From Rhodanobacter sp. FDAARGOS 1247 (GTDB lineage: Bacteria > Pseudomonadota > Gammaproteobacteria > Xanthomonadales > Rhodanobacteraceae): a DNA stretch of 64,000 nt. Positions within the stretch are counted from its first letter, which is position 1. Every line of letters begins with the position of its first letter. Below are positions 55,533 to 64,000 of the stretch, piece by piece. Both the position numbers and the translations under genes were made by a program. Under the pieces are notes generated by a model. That model worked only from the letters and a program-made list of their open reading frames with translations, was not told the DNA's origin and did not search any database. The DNA lies in contig NZ_CP069535.1 of assembly GCF_016889805.1 (NCBI RefSeq), positions 2,294,001-2,358,000 of the forward strand, read 5' to 3'.

Positions 55533-57614
55533 TCACACCGCCAGGCCCGGATCGCCCTCCACCACCGTCTGCCGCATCCGCGGTCGCTCGCCGGCCTGCC
55601 ACAGTGGCACTTCGTGGCGGACGCGATAGCGCAGCGGGCCGCCGTCCGGGCTCGGATTGCGCTCGATCGGGCGCGGGATGCAGATGAAGTCGGTGGCCAT
55701 CGTGCTGGCGTCGACGCGGATGGTCGCGTAGCCGTGGCCACCCATGTCGACGAAGGCGAGGTGCGGGGCCAGCTCGGGATTGCTGACGGCGTGCGCCTTC
55801 TTGAGGTCGCCGCTCCTGGCGAACTCCAGCGCCGAGCGCACGCCGTGATGCATCAGCAGGTTGACGGTGGGCTGCGTGGGTCCGTTGCCCGGATTGGCGA
55901 CGTACAACGGGCGCAGCGGATCGTCCTTTTTCAGGTTGTGCTCGGAGGCTTCGAGCATCCCCGGGGAAATCAGCGAGCCGCCCACGAAGGTGACGCCCAC
56001 GGGCTCGAACGCGGCGGGCGGCAGGGCCTTGGCCGCGTAGCCGGCCCAGAAGCTGTGGCGGTCGCCCGAGACAATCGCGAAACCGGTGATGCCCCCGTCG
56101 CGCACGGTGTCGAAGATCTCCGCGCGTTCGTGGTACGCGCCGCCCCAGTCGCTGGTGGCCATCACGGCATAACCTTCGCCGGACCACGCGCCCAGCGCGG
56201 GCGGAAGATGCTGCGGGTCCACGCGCCAGTCGGGCGTGCCCAGCGAATTGCCCCAGATCTTCCAGGTGGCTTGCGCGCCGCGCAGGCGTTCGAGGAACCA
56301 GGCTTTCTGCTTCGCCCCCAGCAATGTCTGCGCCGCTTCGCCGGCGCGGTAGTTCGCCACGCTCTTGCCGCGGAAGGACAGCTTCGCCGGCGGATGGCCG
56401 CCGGCATAGTCGCGGCCGCCGTCGATCTGCATCGCCAGTTCCTCGGGCACCCAGCCCAGCTGGTCGCCTTCGAACAGCGGGTTGATCTCGTCGTGCGAAC
56501 CCGGGTCACGCGAGCGGAAGCTGTGCTGGTCGGTGAGGATCAGGTCGATGTGCCGGCCCCAGCGCAGGGCGCGGTACACGATCAGGCTGTTGATGGCGGC
56601 GAGGTTGTTGGCTTCGCGCCCCAGTCCGTCGTCATCGAACTCGGTAACCAGAGTGTCGACGACGTGCGGCGCGGCGAAGCTGTCCAGGCTGGCGCCCGGT
56701 GCCGCGACCCGCGCCGGCTGGTATTCGAACCAGGCCTGGTTGGCGGCGACCTTGAGCGTCTGGGCGGGCACCCAGCCTTCCGTGCCGGGGAACTCCTGGA
56801 TCGACTGCCAACCCTGCCAGGAGAATTCGTGGTTGTCCCACACCGCCACGAACGGCCAGCGCGCACGCGCATCCTGCAGGTCCGGGTCCTGCAGGTAGCC
56901 GTGGTAGAGGGCGCGGTAATCCTCCAGCGAGGCCGGCACCCAGTAACGGTTGTTGGCGACCGTCTTGCCTGTCGGGTAGTGCACCGGGAACGTGATGCGG
57001 CGGTCGTAGCGATGGCCGTCCTTGACCTGGTCGGGGTATTGCACGACCTCGTAGACGAAGTCGCCCAGGTGCAGCACGAAACCGATGCGATCCTCGGGCG
57101 CGGCGCGCTCGTCTTCGAAGATCATGCGTCGATAGGCGTTCAGCGCGCCCTCGCACACGTCCTGGCAGCTGACGAAGGCGAAGCGTGCCGGCCGTGCATC
57201 ATCGGGCGCGGGGGCCGTCATCGTGCGGCCGATGCGGCTGCCGTTGCCCTCCTCGTCCACGAAGCGATACCAGTATTCACGGGCCGACGGCAGCTGGCCG
57301 ACCAGCACCCGGCAGGTCCAGTCGGACGCGGCCGACACCCGCGCCGCCGTGGTCGCGATCACCCGGGTGAAGGCCGGGTCCTGCGCCACCTCGACCCGCA
57401 ACGTGGCGCTGGTGCGCCCATCCGCATACGGACGCCGCGTCCACAGCAGGACGCTGTTGTCATCCGGATCGCCGGAGGCGACGCCTTGCGGATACACCTC
57501 ACGCCGCTCGCGCCAGCCGCTCGACGAAGGACGCAACGGCGTGCACCCCAGGGCCAGCGCCGCGCCCAGCGTGGCGGAAAGCTTCAGGAACTGTCGGCGG
57601 TCCATGGTCGGCAT
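55533..57614 (-). CDS. phoD: PhoD-type alkaline phosphatase/phosphodiesterase
   Basis: 693 residues. MDRRQFLKLSATLGAALALG is a twin-arginine signal. The N-terminal PhoD fibronectin-like domain (YPQGVASGDPDDNSVLLWTRRPY) is followed by the metal-dependent catalytic region with LHLGDFVYE, VWDNHEFSWQG, DQHSFRS, and SGDRHSFWAGY near the end, with Asp/His ligands in order. It is expected to hydrolyse phosphodiesters or phosphoesters in the periplasm. A C-terminal extension of about 150 residues is present. No phosphate-box operator was identified. Confidence 0.82.
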   Translation of the reverse strand: MPTMDRRQFLKLSATLGAALALGCTPLRPSSSGWRERREVYPQGVASGDPDDNSVLLWTRRPYADGRTSATLRVEVAQDPAFTRVIATTAARVSAASDWTCRVLVGQLPSAREYWYRFVDEEGNGSRIGRTMTAPAPDDARPARFAFVSCQDVCEGALNAYRRMIFEDERAAPEDRIGFVLHLGDFVYEVVQYPDQVKDGHRYDRRITFPVHYPTGKTVANNRYWVPASLEDYRALYHGYLQDPDLQDARARWPFVAVWDNHEFSWQGWQSIQEFPGTEGWVPAQTLKVAANQAWFEYQPARVAAPGASLDSFAAPHVVDTLVTEFDDDGLGREANNLAAINSLIVYRALRWGRHIDLILTDQHSFRSRDPGSHDEINPLFEGDQLGWVPEELAMQIDGGRDYAGGHPPAKLSFRGKSVANYRAGEAAQTLLGAKQKAWFLERLRGAQATWKIWGNSLGTPDWRVDPQHLPPALGAWSGEGYAVMATSDWGGAYHERAEIFDTVRDGGITGFAIVSGDRHSFWAGYAAKALPPAAFEPVGVTFVGGSLISPGMLEASEHNLKKDDPLRPLYVANPGNGPTQPTVNLLMHHGVRSALEFARSGDLKKAHAVSNPELAPHLAFVDMGGHGYATIRVDASTMATDFICIPRPIERNPSPDGGPLRYRVRHEVPLWQAGERPRMRQTVVEGDPGLAV

Positions 57615-57799
57615 GACGTCTCTCCCCCGCAGCGGATCGTGGTGATCGGTGCGGGGAATGCTGGACCTGACAGCGGGCCGAGGGAGTGTGCCGGAAGTAC
57701 CGGGAGCCACTGGAGCTCGCCACCACGAACAGGCGGTGGCGAGCAACGTTCATTGGCCATGTCCCTTCAGGTCGGCGTCGCTATTGAAGCCTGCGAGCA

Positions 57800-58603
57800 C
57801 TACACCGGAAAGTACCGATCGACATCCAGCGCCTTGATCCCCGAGGGATGCGCCTGCGCCTGGTAATTCTCGATCGCAGGGTCGTCGTGGGCGCGGCAAT
57901 TGAGGTAGCGATAAGACGACGCGACTTTCGGGATCGCCTTGTCGAACACGCTTTTGCAAACGCTGCATTGCCGCTTGCAACCATACAGTGCCAATGTGCC
58001 GCGCACACTGTCGGGCACCCGACTCAAGGCCGCGAGCAGCTTCTGCTCAGCATGCTCGTTATCCCCCGAACCCACGGTACCTTCGTAGTTGCCGGTGACA
58101 AAAACGATGCCCGAGACAGCTGGCGCTGTGCCCGTGCCCGGTGGCTGCAGCGCGTAGCCGACGGGCTTCTTGCCGGCAACTGGCAAGGCGCCAAGGGCAG
58201 GCGGATAGGCCAGGTCACGCTTGGCCCCCGCATCGTCGAGGCCTGCAAGTTCGGCGAGCAGAATTTCCGCGGGTGAACCCGGCGGCACGAAAATCTCCTT
58301 CGCGCCGAGCTTCATGCGTTTGAAGACGCGTGTCTGGCAGGCCTCGACATGCTCGACGAGTGCCTCCGGCGTCCCGATCAGCAGCTTTTCGAGTATGGCT
58401 TTCTGCAACACGGTGTCGGCATCGTCGTTGTTGGCGACCCACAGCGCATCGCGCACGAAGAGTATCTGCGTCTCCTGCAGATTGCCGCCGCCACCGATCT
58501 TCGGTGCTCCCGGCCCCATCAGATAACGCAGGTCGCCATCCGCCTTGACCCGTGCGGCAGCGAGGTTGAGGTACAGGGCCACCTGGTTCATTGAGTAAGC
58601 CAT
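57800..58603 (-). CDS. Deaminase-fold protein (HAE / CxxC motif), unknown substrate
   Basis: 267 residues. HAE at 184-186 (DNEHAEQKLLAAL) and CSVC at 213-216 (GCKRQCSVCK) reproduce the zinc-site order of the cytidine-deaminase superfamily, with VTGNYEGT before and YRYLNCRAHDD after. The N-terminal ~150 residues are unknown. There is no signal peptide. Bacterial members include effector toxins of polymorphic and contact-dependent systems and nucleotide deaminases. No toxin delivery or immunity genes adjoin. AAGGA precedes the ATG. It follows the 2'-5' RNA ligase on the same strand. Confidence 0.5.
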   Translation of the reverse strand: MAYSMNQVALYLNLAAARVKADGDLRYLMGPGAPKIGGGGNLQETQILFVRDALWVANNDDADTVLQKAILEKLLIGTPEALVEHVEACQTRVFKRMKLGAKEIFVPPGSPAEILLAELAGLDDAGAKRDLAYPPALGALPVAGKKPVGYALQPPGTGTAPAVSGIVFVTGNYEGTVGSGDNEHAEQKLLAALSRVPDSVRGTLALYGCKRQCSVCKSVFDKAIPKVASSYRYLNCRAHDDPAIENYQAQAHPSGIKALDVDRYFPV

Positions 58604-58700
58604 GGGAATCCTTTCGATGGTCGAAAATCACGAGACGGCATCAGGATCAACGGGACAAAGATCCGAACCCATCACACGACGCAAACCGTCAGGGACCGCG

Positions 58701-59300
58701 TTACTGCAGAACCCAACGGGCCAGATGCAGATGCTCCGACTTGCCCACGTTGCTGGCAACGAGATCGACCGCTTCGACGTGGAAACTGACGGGTTCGATC
58801 GACCGGCGTTCGGCTGACAAGCCGTCGCCATAGCCGAGGGTGAGGTGCGGGACGATGGTTCCCCGGCTGGCGGAAAGACCGAACGGCTTTTGTGCATCGG
58901 CCAGCGCGACGCGCAAGCCGTTTATGCTGTTCGTGCTGGATGCATCCGCCAGCGCCACGAGTGCACGGCCGTCGCGCCCAAAGCCGCCCACCAGCACATC
59001 AAGGGTGAGCTCGAATGGCCGGTACGAAAAGCCCTCCGCGGCCAGACCCAGGGCCACTTCCAGCGGCTCTCGCAGCCGCCGGGGCACGCCGACCTCCGCA
59101 ACACTGACGTGCAATATCTCGTCCGGGCGCAACGTTACCGGTGGAACACCGTGCTGGCGACATGCCTTCTGCCGCCACGCAAGCACCCGTGGCAGATCGT
59201 CGGCGGATGGATAGAGCGCGAAGAACACGGGCGCGACGTCACGAATGGCGCCAAAGCCGATGGCTTCGGGCTGCAATGATTCTGGAAAAAGATCGTTCAT
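58701..59300 (-). CDS. 2'-5' RNA ligase family (2H phosphoesterase) protein
   Basis: 199 residues of LigT/2H type with both catalytic motifs, LHVSVAEV and PHLTLGYG, separated by about 80 residues. Such enzymes hydrolyse or ligate 2'-5' phosphodiester RNA ends or cyclic 2',3'-phosphates. GGGAG precedes the ATG. The deaminase-like gene starts 97 bases downstream of its stop on the same strand, so the two may be cotranscribed. Confidence 0.75.
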   Translation of the reverse strand: MNDLFPESLQPEAIGFGAIRDVAPVFFALYPSADDLPRVLAWRQKACRQHGVPPVTLRPDEILHVSVAEVGVPRRLREPLEVALGLAAEGFSYRPFELTLDVLVGGFGRDGRALVALADASSTNSINGLRVALADAQKPFGLSASRGTIVPHLTLGYGDGLSAERRSIEPVSFHVEAVDLVASNVGKSEHLHLARWVLQ

Positions 59301-59400
59301 CCTCACTCCCGTTTCGCAGCGATCGAAATCTCCTGCCGGCCTGGCGAGACGGCTCCGTCGCTCCGCCGCAGCACGACCAGTCTCGTCGATCGTACTCTCG

Positions 59401-60405
59401 TCAATGGCCGTCCAAACCATCGCGCAGCGCCTCGGCGAATGCCTGCGGCTGGTCGATCCAGGCGCAGTGCCCGGCATCACGGATGACGCGAAGGCGGATC
59501 TTTCCCGCCTTGGCCAGGGCGGACCACAAGTGGGCCGACGGATCAAGATAGTCGCTGTCTCCCTGGATGACGGTGATCGGCACCGGGTGCGCCGCGATCG
59601 CCGGACGCACGTCCCAGGCAGGCATGCTCGCGGCAATCGCCGCGCCCGCCGCGTGGTTGTAGTAGATGCCGCCGCTGGTGAGCTGACGCCAGCGCTCCAC
59701 GTGCACCAGGTCCAGCGGCGCGTTGTAGCGGATGCGCAATCGCATCCTCGCCTGCCGCGATGTGTCGCCGCCCTTGTCCGACGGCAGGCCGGCCTCGGCC
59801 AGCGCCCGCGCGATGGCGTCTTCGCGCGACATCATGGCGGTTTCCCGCTGGTCCAGCGCCTTGTCGTAGGCATCCGCCATGGCCTTGTCCATCACCGGTG
59901 GCAGGGAGCCGGCCAGAACCAGGCGCTCCACGTGCGCGGGATGGGCCCGGTAATAAGCCATGGCCAGCAGGCTGCCGAACGAGTGCCCGAACAGCACCAG
60001 CCGATCGCGGCCCAGCGCGACGCGCAACACCTCCAGGTCATCCACCATCTGGCGCATGGTCAGCTTGCCCTCGGTTCCCGCCGGCACCGGCGACAGGACG
60101 CTGCCGCGCTGGTCGTACAGGACGAAGGCATGCTGTTCCAACTGCGGGCGCAAGGCATCGATGATGTAGTGGAAATCGCGCCCCGGACCGCCATGCAGGA
60201 ACACCACCGGCGAACCCTGCCCGATCTCGGTCACGAACAACTTCGCCACATGATCCGTCGTCGGCAGATACCAGGCGTTCTGCTGCACCTGGTTGAAGAC
60301 ATCGCGCTCCCCTGGCTGCACCGTCCCGTCAACGTCGGCCGCGCTCGCGGCGGAGCATGCGAGGCCAGCGGCCAGAACAATGGCAAGAAGATGAAACGAG
60401 CGCAT
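59401..60405 (-). CDS. Exported alpha/beta hydrolase, proline iminopeptidase-like
   Basis: 334 residues with a signal peptide (LLAIVLAAGLACSAASAAD). HGGPG, DQRGSVLS and GHSFGSLLAMAY (serine nucleophile) with GDSDYLDPSAH and DAGHCAWIDQPQ complete the serine-histidine triad of the proline iminopeptidase (S33) type. It could cleave N-terminal prolines or small amides in the periplasm. The second of two closely spaced ATGs is used because AAGGA is at a workable distance. Confidence 0.76.
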   Translation of the reverse strand: MRSFHLLAIVLAAGLACSAASAADVDGTVQPGERDVFNQVQQNAWYLPTTDHVAKLFVTEIGQGSPVVFLHGGPGRDFHYIIDALRPQLEQHAFVLYDQRGSVLSPVPAGTEGKLTMRQMVDDLEVLRVALGRDRLVLFGHSFGSLLAMAYYRAHPAHVERLVLAGSLPPVMDKAMADAYDKALDQRETAMMSREDAIARALAEAGLPSDKGGDTSRQARMRLRIRYNAPLDLVHVERWRQLTSGGIYYNHAAGAAIAASMPAWDVRPAIAAHPVPITVIQGDSDYLDPSAHLWSALAKAGKIRLRVIRDAGHCAWIDQPQAFAEALRDGLDGH

Positions 60406-60655
60406 GGCTGCCATCCTTCATGAAGACGGAACGAGGTTATGGCGACAGGTGGTGGCAAGCAAACGCCACAAGTCATTGGTTGCCTGGCTGCTGCGTTCCC
60501 AAGCAGGAAGCACGCATCCGGCCTGCCTCGCACTCGCGTCTGAACCCGGAGCACGCAGCGAAACCTGCCGCCTTCTACTGAACGAGGCCCTATCCGACGA
60601 CAGGCGATTCACAGTGGGTCGCCCAAGCTGGACGCCCGTTCGCGAGGCATCGCGC

Positions 60656-61531
60656 ATGAACGCAAACGACGCAGCCGCATGGCGCCATCGGCAACTCGAA
60701 GTGGACGACGTTGCGATCCATGCCGTCGAAGGCGGCACTGACACGCAGCCGACGGTGATGTTCCTGCACGGCTGGCCGACCTGTTGGCAATCGTTCGAGC
60801 GGGTGATGGCCGCGCTGGCGGCGCACGCGCACGTGGTGGCGATCGACCTGCCGGGTATCGGCGGCTCTCCCACGCTTCCGGCGGCCAGCGACAAGCGCAC
60901 CCTGGCCGGCTATGTGCGCGGGGCTATCGCGCAACTGGGTTTGCGGCATACCACCCTGGTCGGTCACGACGTGGGCGGCATGATCGTGTATGCCTTCCTG
61001 CACGCGTGGCCTGGCGTGCTGGAGCGGGCGGTGATCATGAACACGGCGGTGCCGGGCGTGGCCCCCTGGCATGAGGTGGAGCGCAACCCGCACATCTGGC
61101 ATTTCGCATTCCACGCCGTGCCGCAACTGCCGGAAGCGCTGGTGGCAGGCCACCAGGCCGAATACTTCGCCTTCTTCTTCGACTCATTGTCCGCCCGCCC
61201 CGAGGGCGTGGACTCGCAAGCGCGGAACGTGTACGCAGCCGCCTACGCGCAACCGCAGGCCTTGCATGCGGGCTTCGAGTGGTATCGCGCCTTCGGGCAG
61301 GACGCGCAGCACAACCGCGACGCGCGTGGTCACCAGGTGGAGACGCCCGTGCTCTATCTGCGTGGCGAGGCGGAACGCGGCATCGAACTGCGGCGCTACG
61401 TGGACGGACTGCGCGAGGGCGGGCTGGCGCATGTGCACGGCGGCCTGGTTCCGGCAAGCGGTCATTTCGCGCCGGACGAGCAACCCGAAGCGGTTGCGGC
61501 TGCGCTGCGGGCATTCATGGCCGAGACCTGA
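60656..61531 (+). CDS. Alpha/beta hydrolase with Asp nucleophile (epoxide hydrolase/dehalogenase type)
   Basis: 291 residues. FLHGWPTCWQSF gives the oxyanion HGWP motif, LVGHDVGGMIVYAF the aspartate nucleophile elbow, and VPASGHFAPDEQPE the histidine. GxDxGG in place of GxSxG points to epoxide, haloacetate or haloalkane hydrolysis. The ATG is preceded by GAGG. It stands alone, divergent from the iminopeptidase-like gene. Confidence 0.76.
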   Translation: MNANDAAAWRHRQLEVDDVAIHAVEGGTDTQPTVMFLHGWPTCWQSFERVMAALAAHAHVVAIDLPGIGGSPTLPAASDKRTLAGYVRGAIAQLGLRHTTLVGHDVGGMIVYAFLHAWPGVLERAVIMNTAVPGVAPWHEVERNPHIWHFAFHAVPQLPEALVAGHQAEYFAFFFDSLSARPEGVDSQARNVYAAAYAQPQALHAGFEWYRAFGQDAQHNRDARGHQVETPVLYLRGEAERGIELRRYVDGLREGGLAHVHGGLVPASGHFAPDEQPEAVAAALRAFMAET

Positions 61532-61552
61532 AAACCGGAGAACTCGCCCTCC

Positions 61553-61640
61553 CTCGGACACGGTGCCGTGTGGCGCCCGCGTGGGCGGCCACTGCGGGCA
61601 AGCAGCCATGAGTGAGTTCAACTAGCCGCGTCCCCCTTAA
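61553..61640 (+). pseudogene. 3' remnant of a REP-associated tyrosine transposase
   Basis: The last 20 codons of a RAYT-type transposase (LGHGAVWRPRGRPLRASSHE then TGA) and its 3' flank. A second copy at 63906-63990 is alignable without gaps, ending with GRPPRAGSHE and a matching post-stop segment (TAGCC-C-TCCCC-TTAAT). The repeated segment is about 85 bases and roughly 80% identical by eye. Confidence 0.55.
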
Positions 61641-61781
61641 TCCTGGAAGGAGCCAGCATAGTCAGGCCGGGAGCACGACGTACAGGCTCAGACGCGCGGA
61701 GCTGATGTGCCTCCTCCCGATAAGCTAAATTCCAGCTCAACTGAATCACCGCAGCACAATGCAAGTCACAGGGGCGAAGAT

Positions 61782-62429
61782 ATGGAAACAACACTGACGT
61801 TTGCGGCGCTGGAGGCCAAGTTGGAGGAGGTGCCGCAGCATCCATATGCCTCGACTGACATGACAAAGAAAGCCCGTTGGGGCTTGGCCATAGGTTTCGT
61901 CTCAGCGGGACTTGGCTTGTTGGCTGCAAAGCTCCTTCCTTCCAACCATCTCAGCACGGTGATCATCACCGCGACCTTTCTGCTGGTGGAATTGGTTGCA
62001 TTAGGTATCGCCATGGCAACTCAGCTGCCGCGTTCATGGCCAACCTTCGCTGGCGAAAGACGCGAGGCTGCCGAAGAACTGGATTTTGATTTGCCCCACA
62101 ACCAAGAATTGATTCGTTGGATACAGAATTGCCCTCGCGATCAATTGGAAAAATTGAGCGACTACGCCAGCTATCGGCTGGAGCGCTTGCGCGAACGGCT
62201 GCCATTGCTTACCGGCGGTATCGAGAAGCTAGGCGCACTGCCCGTCTTCATTGCGCTCTACATCCAGTTCAAGGACGCCCAATGGCCGCCGCACCCCAGC
62301 TGGATTGAGATCGTCCTTGTCTTCGCGTTGGTATTTGGCTACTGGACGAGCCTTCTGCAGCTCAATGTGCGGTTCCGACTGCAGACGTACGACATGTTGT
62401 TGAAGAAGGCGCTGAAAGAACTGACCTAA
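61782..62429 (+). CDS. Hypothetical membrane protein in lower-GC DNA
   Basis: 215 residues with about four membrane helices (WGLAIGFVSAGLGLLAAKLL, VIITATFLLVELVALGIAM, LGALPVFIALYIQF, IVLVFALVFGYWTSLLQ) and a central amphipathic stretch (RWIQNCPRDQLEKLSDYASYRLERL). The base composition is lower in GC than most of the window, and the gene sits between RAYT remnants, suggesting acquisition. No family is recognised. Confidence 0.55.
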   Translation: METTLTFAALEAKLEEVPQHPYASTDMTKKARWGLAIGFVSAGLGLLAAKLLPSNHLSTVIITATFLLVELVALGIAMATQLPRSWPTFAGERREAAEELDFDLPHNQELIRWIQNCPRDQLEKLSDYASYRLERLRERLPLLTGGIEKLGALPVFIALYIQFKDAQWPPHPSWIEIVLVFALVFGYWTSLLQLNVRFRLQTYDMLLKKALKELT

Positions 62430-62521
62430 GATCGCTGTCAGAGCGGTGAAAGCTCAAGAAACATGTGGATCAAGGGCCTTTGAGAAAGCCCACTCTGCTC
62501 CCTGTTTCCGCCCCCTGTTTC

Positions 62522-62602
62522 CGAGCTCACCTGGAAATCCCGGGCGTACCGCTCCACATCACCCAGCGCGGAATCAATCGACGCGCCATCTTTCTGGATG
62601 AC
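62522..62602 (+). pseudogene. 5' remnant of a REP-associated tyrosine transposase
   Basis: About 27 codons match the N-terminal Y1/RAYT transposase motif (LEIPGVPLHITQRGINRRAIFLDD), after which the frame is replaced by a short tandem repeat. No catalytic tyrosine-containing portion follows. A C-terminal fragment of the same family lies at 63828-63968 and may be the other end of a disrupted copy. Confidence 0.6.
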
Positions 62603-62630
62603 AGAACAAAGGGGGCCAGAACAAAGGGGG
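62602..62630. repeat. Two tandem copies of a 15-base unit
   Basis: CAGAACAAAGGGGG occurs twice in tandem with a single-base linker, exactly where the transposase-like frame breaks. It is likely a by-product of the deletion or insertion that destroyed the RAYT gene. Confidence 0.75.
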
Positions 62631-62676
62631 TGACGAGCTTGAGTCAGTGCCAGTCGTCCCTGGCGCCTCTTTACTT

Positions 62677-63486
62677 TTAGCCAAGCATCGACATGGAGAC
62701 CAATACAAACCCTGCGGCAGCAGAGATCAGAGAGCTGGCCACCGTGAACAGGATGAAGCCCAGCAAGGCGCGCAGCGCGGTCTTCCAGCGCGAGGAGCTC
62801 TGGAAGTACTGCACCAGTGAAAAGACCAGATAGAAGAAGGCAAAGGGAACGACCCACATTTGCGCGCTTGGCAGCCACCTCTGGACGAGTACGGCAGCCG
62901 CCATGAAAATGAAGGTCTGCACAGTCAGGAAGGCCGAGATCACCAGCCATTCGGGGTAGTTCAGCCCCCTGCCCTTGAATGCCAACCAGAAGGCCCCGGC
63001 CTGAAACGGCAGGAGAAGAAGCGTAAATGCGGCCAGGTGTGCATTGATCCAGTCTTTCACCGCAACGGCGGTCTTGGCCGACGCTGCAGCCGCTGCGCCT
63101 CCCTCAACCCCGACGCTGGAGCCCTCCACATAACCGGCGCCAGCCTGCAGGGAGGGGCCGATCAGATCGCCGCCCAGCAGAAACTTGCCAAGCAATACCA
63201 CCAGCGCCGCCGAGATCATCAACAGCAACATCGGCTTGACCTGGTTGGCGCGCCGCCCTTCGATGTAGTCGCGCATCAAATGGCCCGGCCGCAGCATCAG
63301 CTCCTTGAGCGAATAAAAGATGCCCCGGTCCATGTGCAGCACACTGTGCTCCAGCTCATGCCCGAGAAAATGCCAATCGATGCGGTGTGCGGGCGTGGTT
63401 TGGCCGCAAGTGGGACAGAATTTCTGGTCAGGACCGGCAATGGCGCGATCGCAATTGGCGCAAGCGCCCGATTGAAGCATTCTCAC
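62677..63486 (-). CDS. DUF3667-family zinc-ribbon membrane protein
   Basis: 269 residues starting GTG (or ATG two codons later). CANCDRAIAG...KFCPTCGQ is a zinc-ribbon, then HRIDWHFLGHELEHSVLHMDRGIFYSLKELMLRPG leads to four to five membrane helices. DUF3667 proteins are seen in Lysobacterales and Bacteroidetes; function unknown. It lies between RAYT remnants. Confidence 0.7.
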   Translation of the reverse strand: MRMLQSGACANCDRAIAGPDQKFCPTCGQTTPAHRIDWHFLGHELEHSVLHMDRGIFYSLKELMLRPGHLMRDYIEGRRANQVKPMLLLMISAALVVLLGKFLLGGDLIGPSLQAGAGYVEGSSVGVEGGAAAAASAKTAVAVKDWINAHLAAFTLLLLPFQAGAFWLAFKGRGLNYPEWLVISAFLTVQTFIFMAAAVLVQRWLPSAQMWVVPFAFFYLVFSLVQYFQSSSRWKTALRALLGFILFTVASSLISAAAGFVLVSMSMLG

Positions 63487-63827
63487 TGTCTGCCGCCCCT
63501 TGAAGTGTCCTGCCTGATTTTTACACGAGCACGAACAGGAAGCGCGACCAGATCAAAGAAAAACCGCGTCTGATCATATGGGGCGGAAGATCGGGTCAAA
63601 CCGCACGGGTCAGTTTCGCTTTCCCATGCCGACGGGTCCTGCAAGCGGCGTCAGGTTCACTTGCTGACATGCGCGGTCGGTCAGCTCCCACGAAGTGCAA
63701 TGTTCGAGGATGATACTGGCGAGATGTGCGCCCGCCGATCTTGGGGCACTCGCGATGGGAAGCACCCCAAACGAACGCGCCCGTGCCTATCAAGCAATGG
63801 TTGAACGCAGGCATCGCACCCGACGAC

Positions 63828-63968
63828 CTGCAGCAGCTGAGCGTGCACGCCAGCCAGGAGCGCGCCCTTGGTGACGAGCGCTTCCAGCACATGGTGGAAA
63901 GCACCCTCGGACGCCCGGCGGTATGTCGCACGCGTGGGCGGCCACCGCGGGCGGGCAGCCATGAGTGA
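63828..63968 (+). pseudogene. 3' remnant of a REP-associated tyrosine transposase (second copy)
   Basis: SQERALGDERFQHMVESTLG followed by CRTRGRPPRAGSHE and TGA matches the C-terminal tail of RAYT proteins (a RALG.DRFQ-type motif and a basic GRPxx tail). The catalytic part is missing upstream. The sequence after the stop repeats the flank seen at 61616-61640. Confidence 0.5.
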
Positions 63969-64000
63969 ATTTAATTAGCCACATCCCCTTTAATATGGCG

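Overview
The window is 64 kb of GC-rich DNA from a free-living Gram-negative bacterium. It most resembles a member of the Lysobacterales (Xanthomonadales), probably Rhodanobacteraceae such as Rhodanobacter or Dyella. Reasons: high GC, long TonB-dependent receptors, many LysR/AraC regulators next to single target genes, ubiquinone hydroxylase chemistry, and REP-associated transposase relics. This placement is inference from gene content. No rRNA, tRNA, CRISPR array, prophage or plasmid functions were seen.

Layout. 1-6975: a 5'-truncated acyl-CoA dehydrogenase, OsmC, a UbiM-like hydroxylase with a small metal-domain-fold protein, a glutathione S-transferase (GST), an esterase and CycA. 7216-8007: a low-GC HNH-like gene. 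8273-13850: AraC/DUF3224, a FUSC exporter, an OmpA protein, and an M50 membrane protease preceded by an overlapping 44-codon ORF. 13860-19565: a DGPF protein, VOC and alpha/beta hydrolase genes, AraC, a methyltransferase and a beta-lactamase-fold hydrolase. 19794-29635: a membrane methyltransferase, a diguanylate cyclase, a peroxiredoxin, an M61 peptidase, a hemerythrin-like protein behind a sigma-54-type promoter, FadD, and LysR/pirin. 29756-36258: GNAT, a lipoprotein/lipase/acidic-protein operon, a second GST, a retropepsin-like protein and LysR. 36242-47013: a minus-strand glucan-use locus (nuclease/phosphatase, TonB receptor, GH3, GH30, MFS) plus DUF1176. 47196-52737: DGPF plus an ECF42-type sigma factor, YdeI, DUF1801, another DGPF, and LysR/lipocalin. 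52898-61531: LemA, DUF2207, PhoD, a deaminase-like protein, a 2'-5' RNA ligase and two alpha/beta hydrolases. 61553-64000: degraded REP-associated transposase fragments around two membrane-protein genes.

The most interesting result is a likely sigma-factor regulon. The ECF42-type sigma factor at 47623-48873 lies directly behind a DGPF gene. The motif TGTCGA (once TGTCCA), exactly 17 bases, then CGTC occurs 32-55 bases upstream of five starts: all three DGPF genes (13860-14222, 47275-47622, 50773-51117) and both GST genes (4027-4686, 33702-34325). The GST members suggest a detoxification or electrophile-stress output.

Other points worth testing are the short cysteine-containing ORF coupled to the M50 protease, a stand-alone deaminase-fold protein beside a 2'-5' RNA ligase, a lipase operon resembling an effector/immunity arrangement, and a one-base frameshift in the DUF1801 gene.
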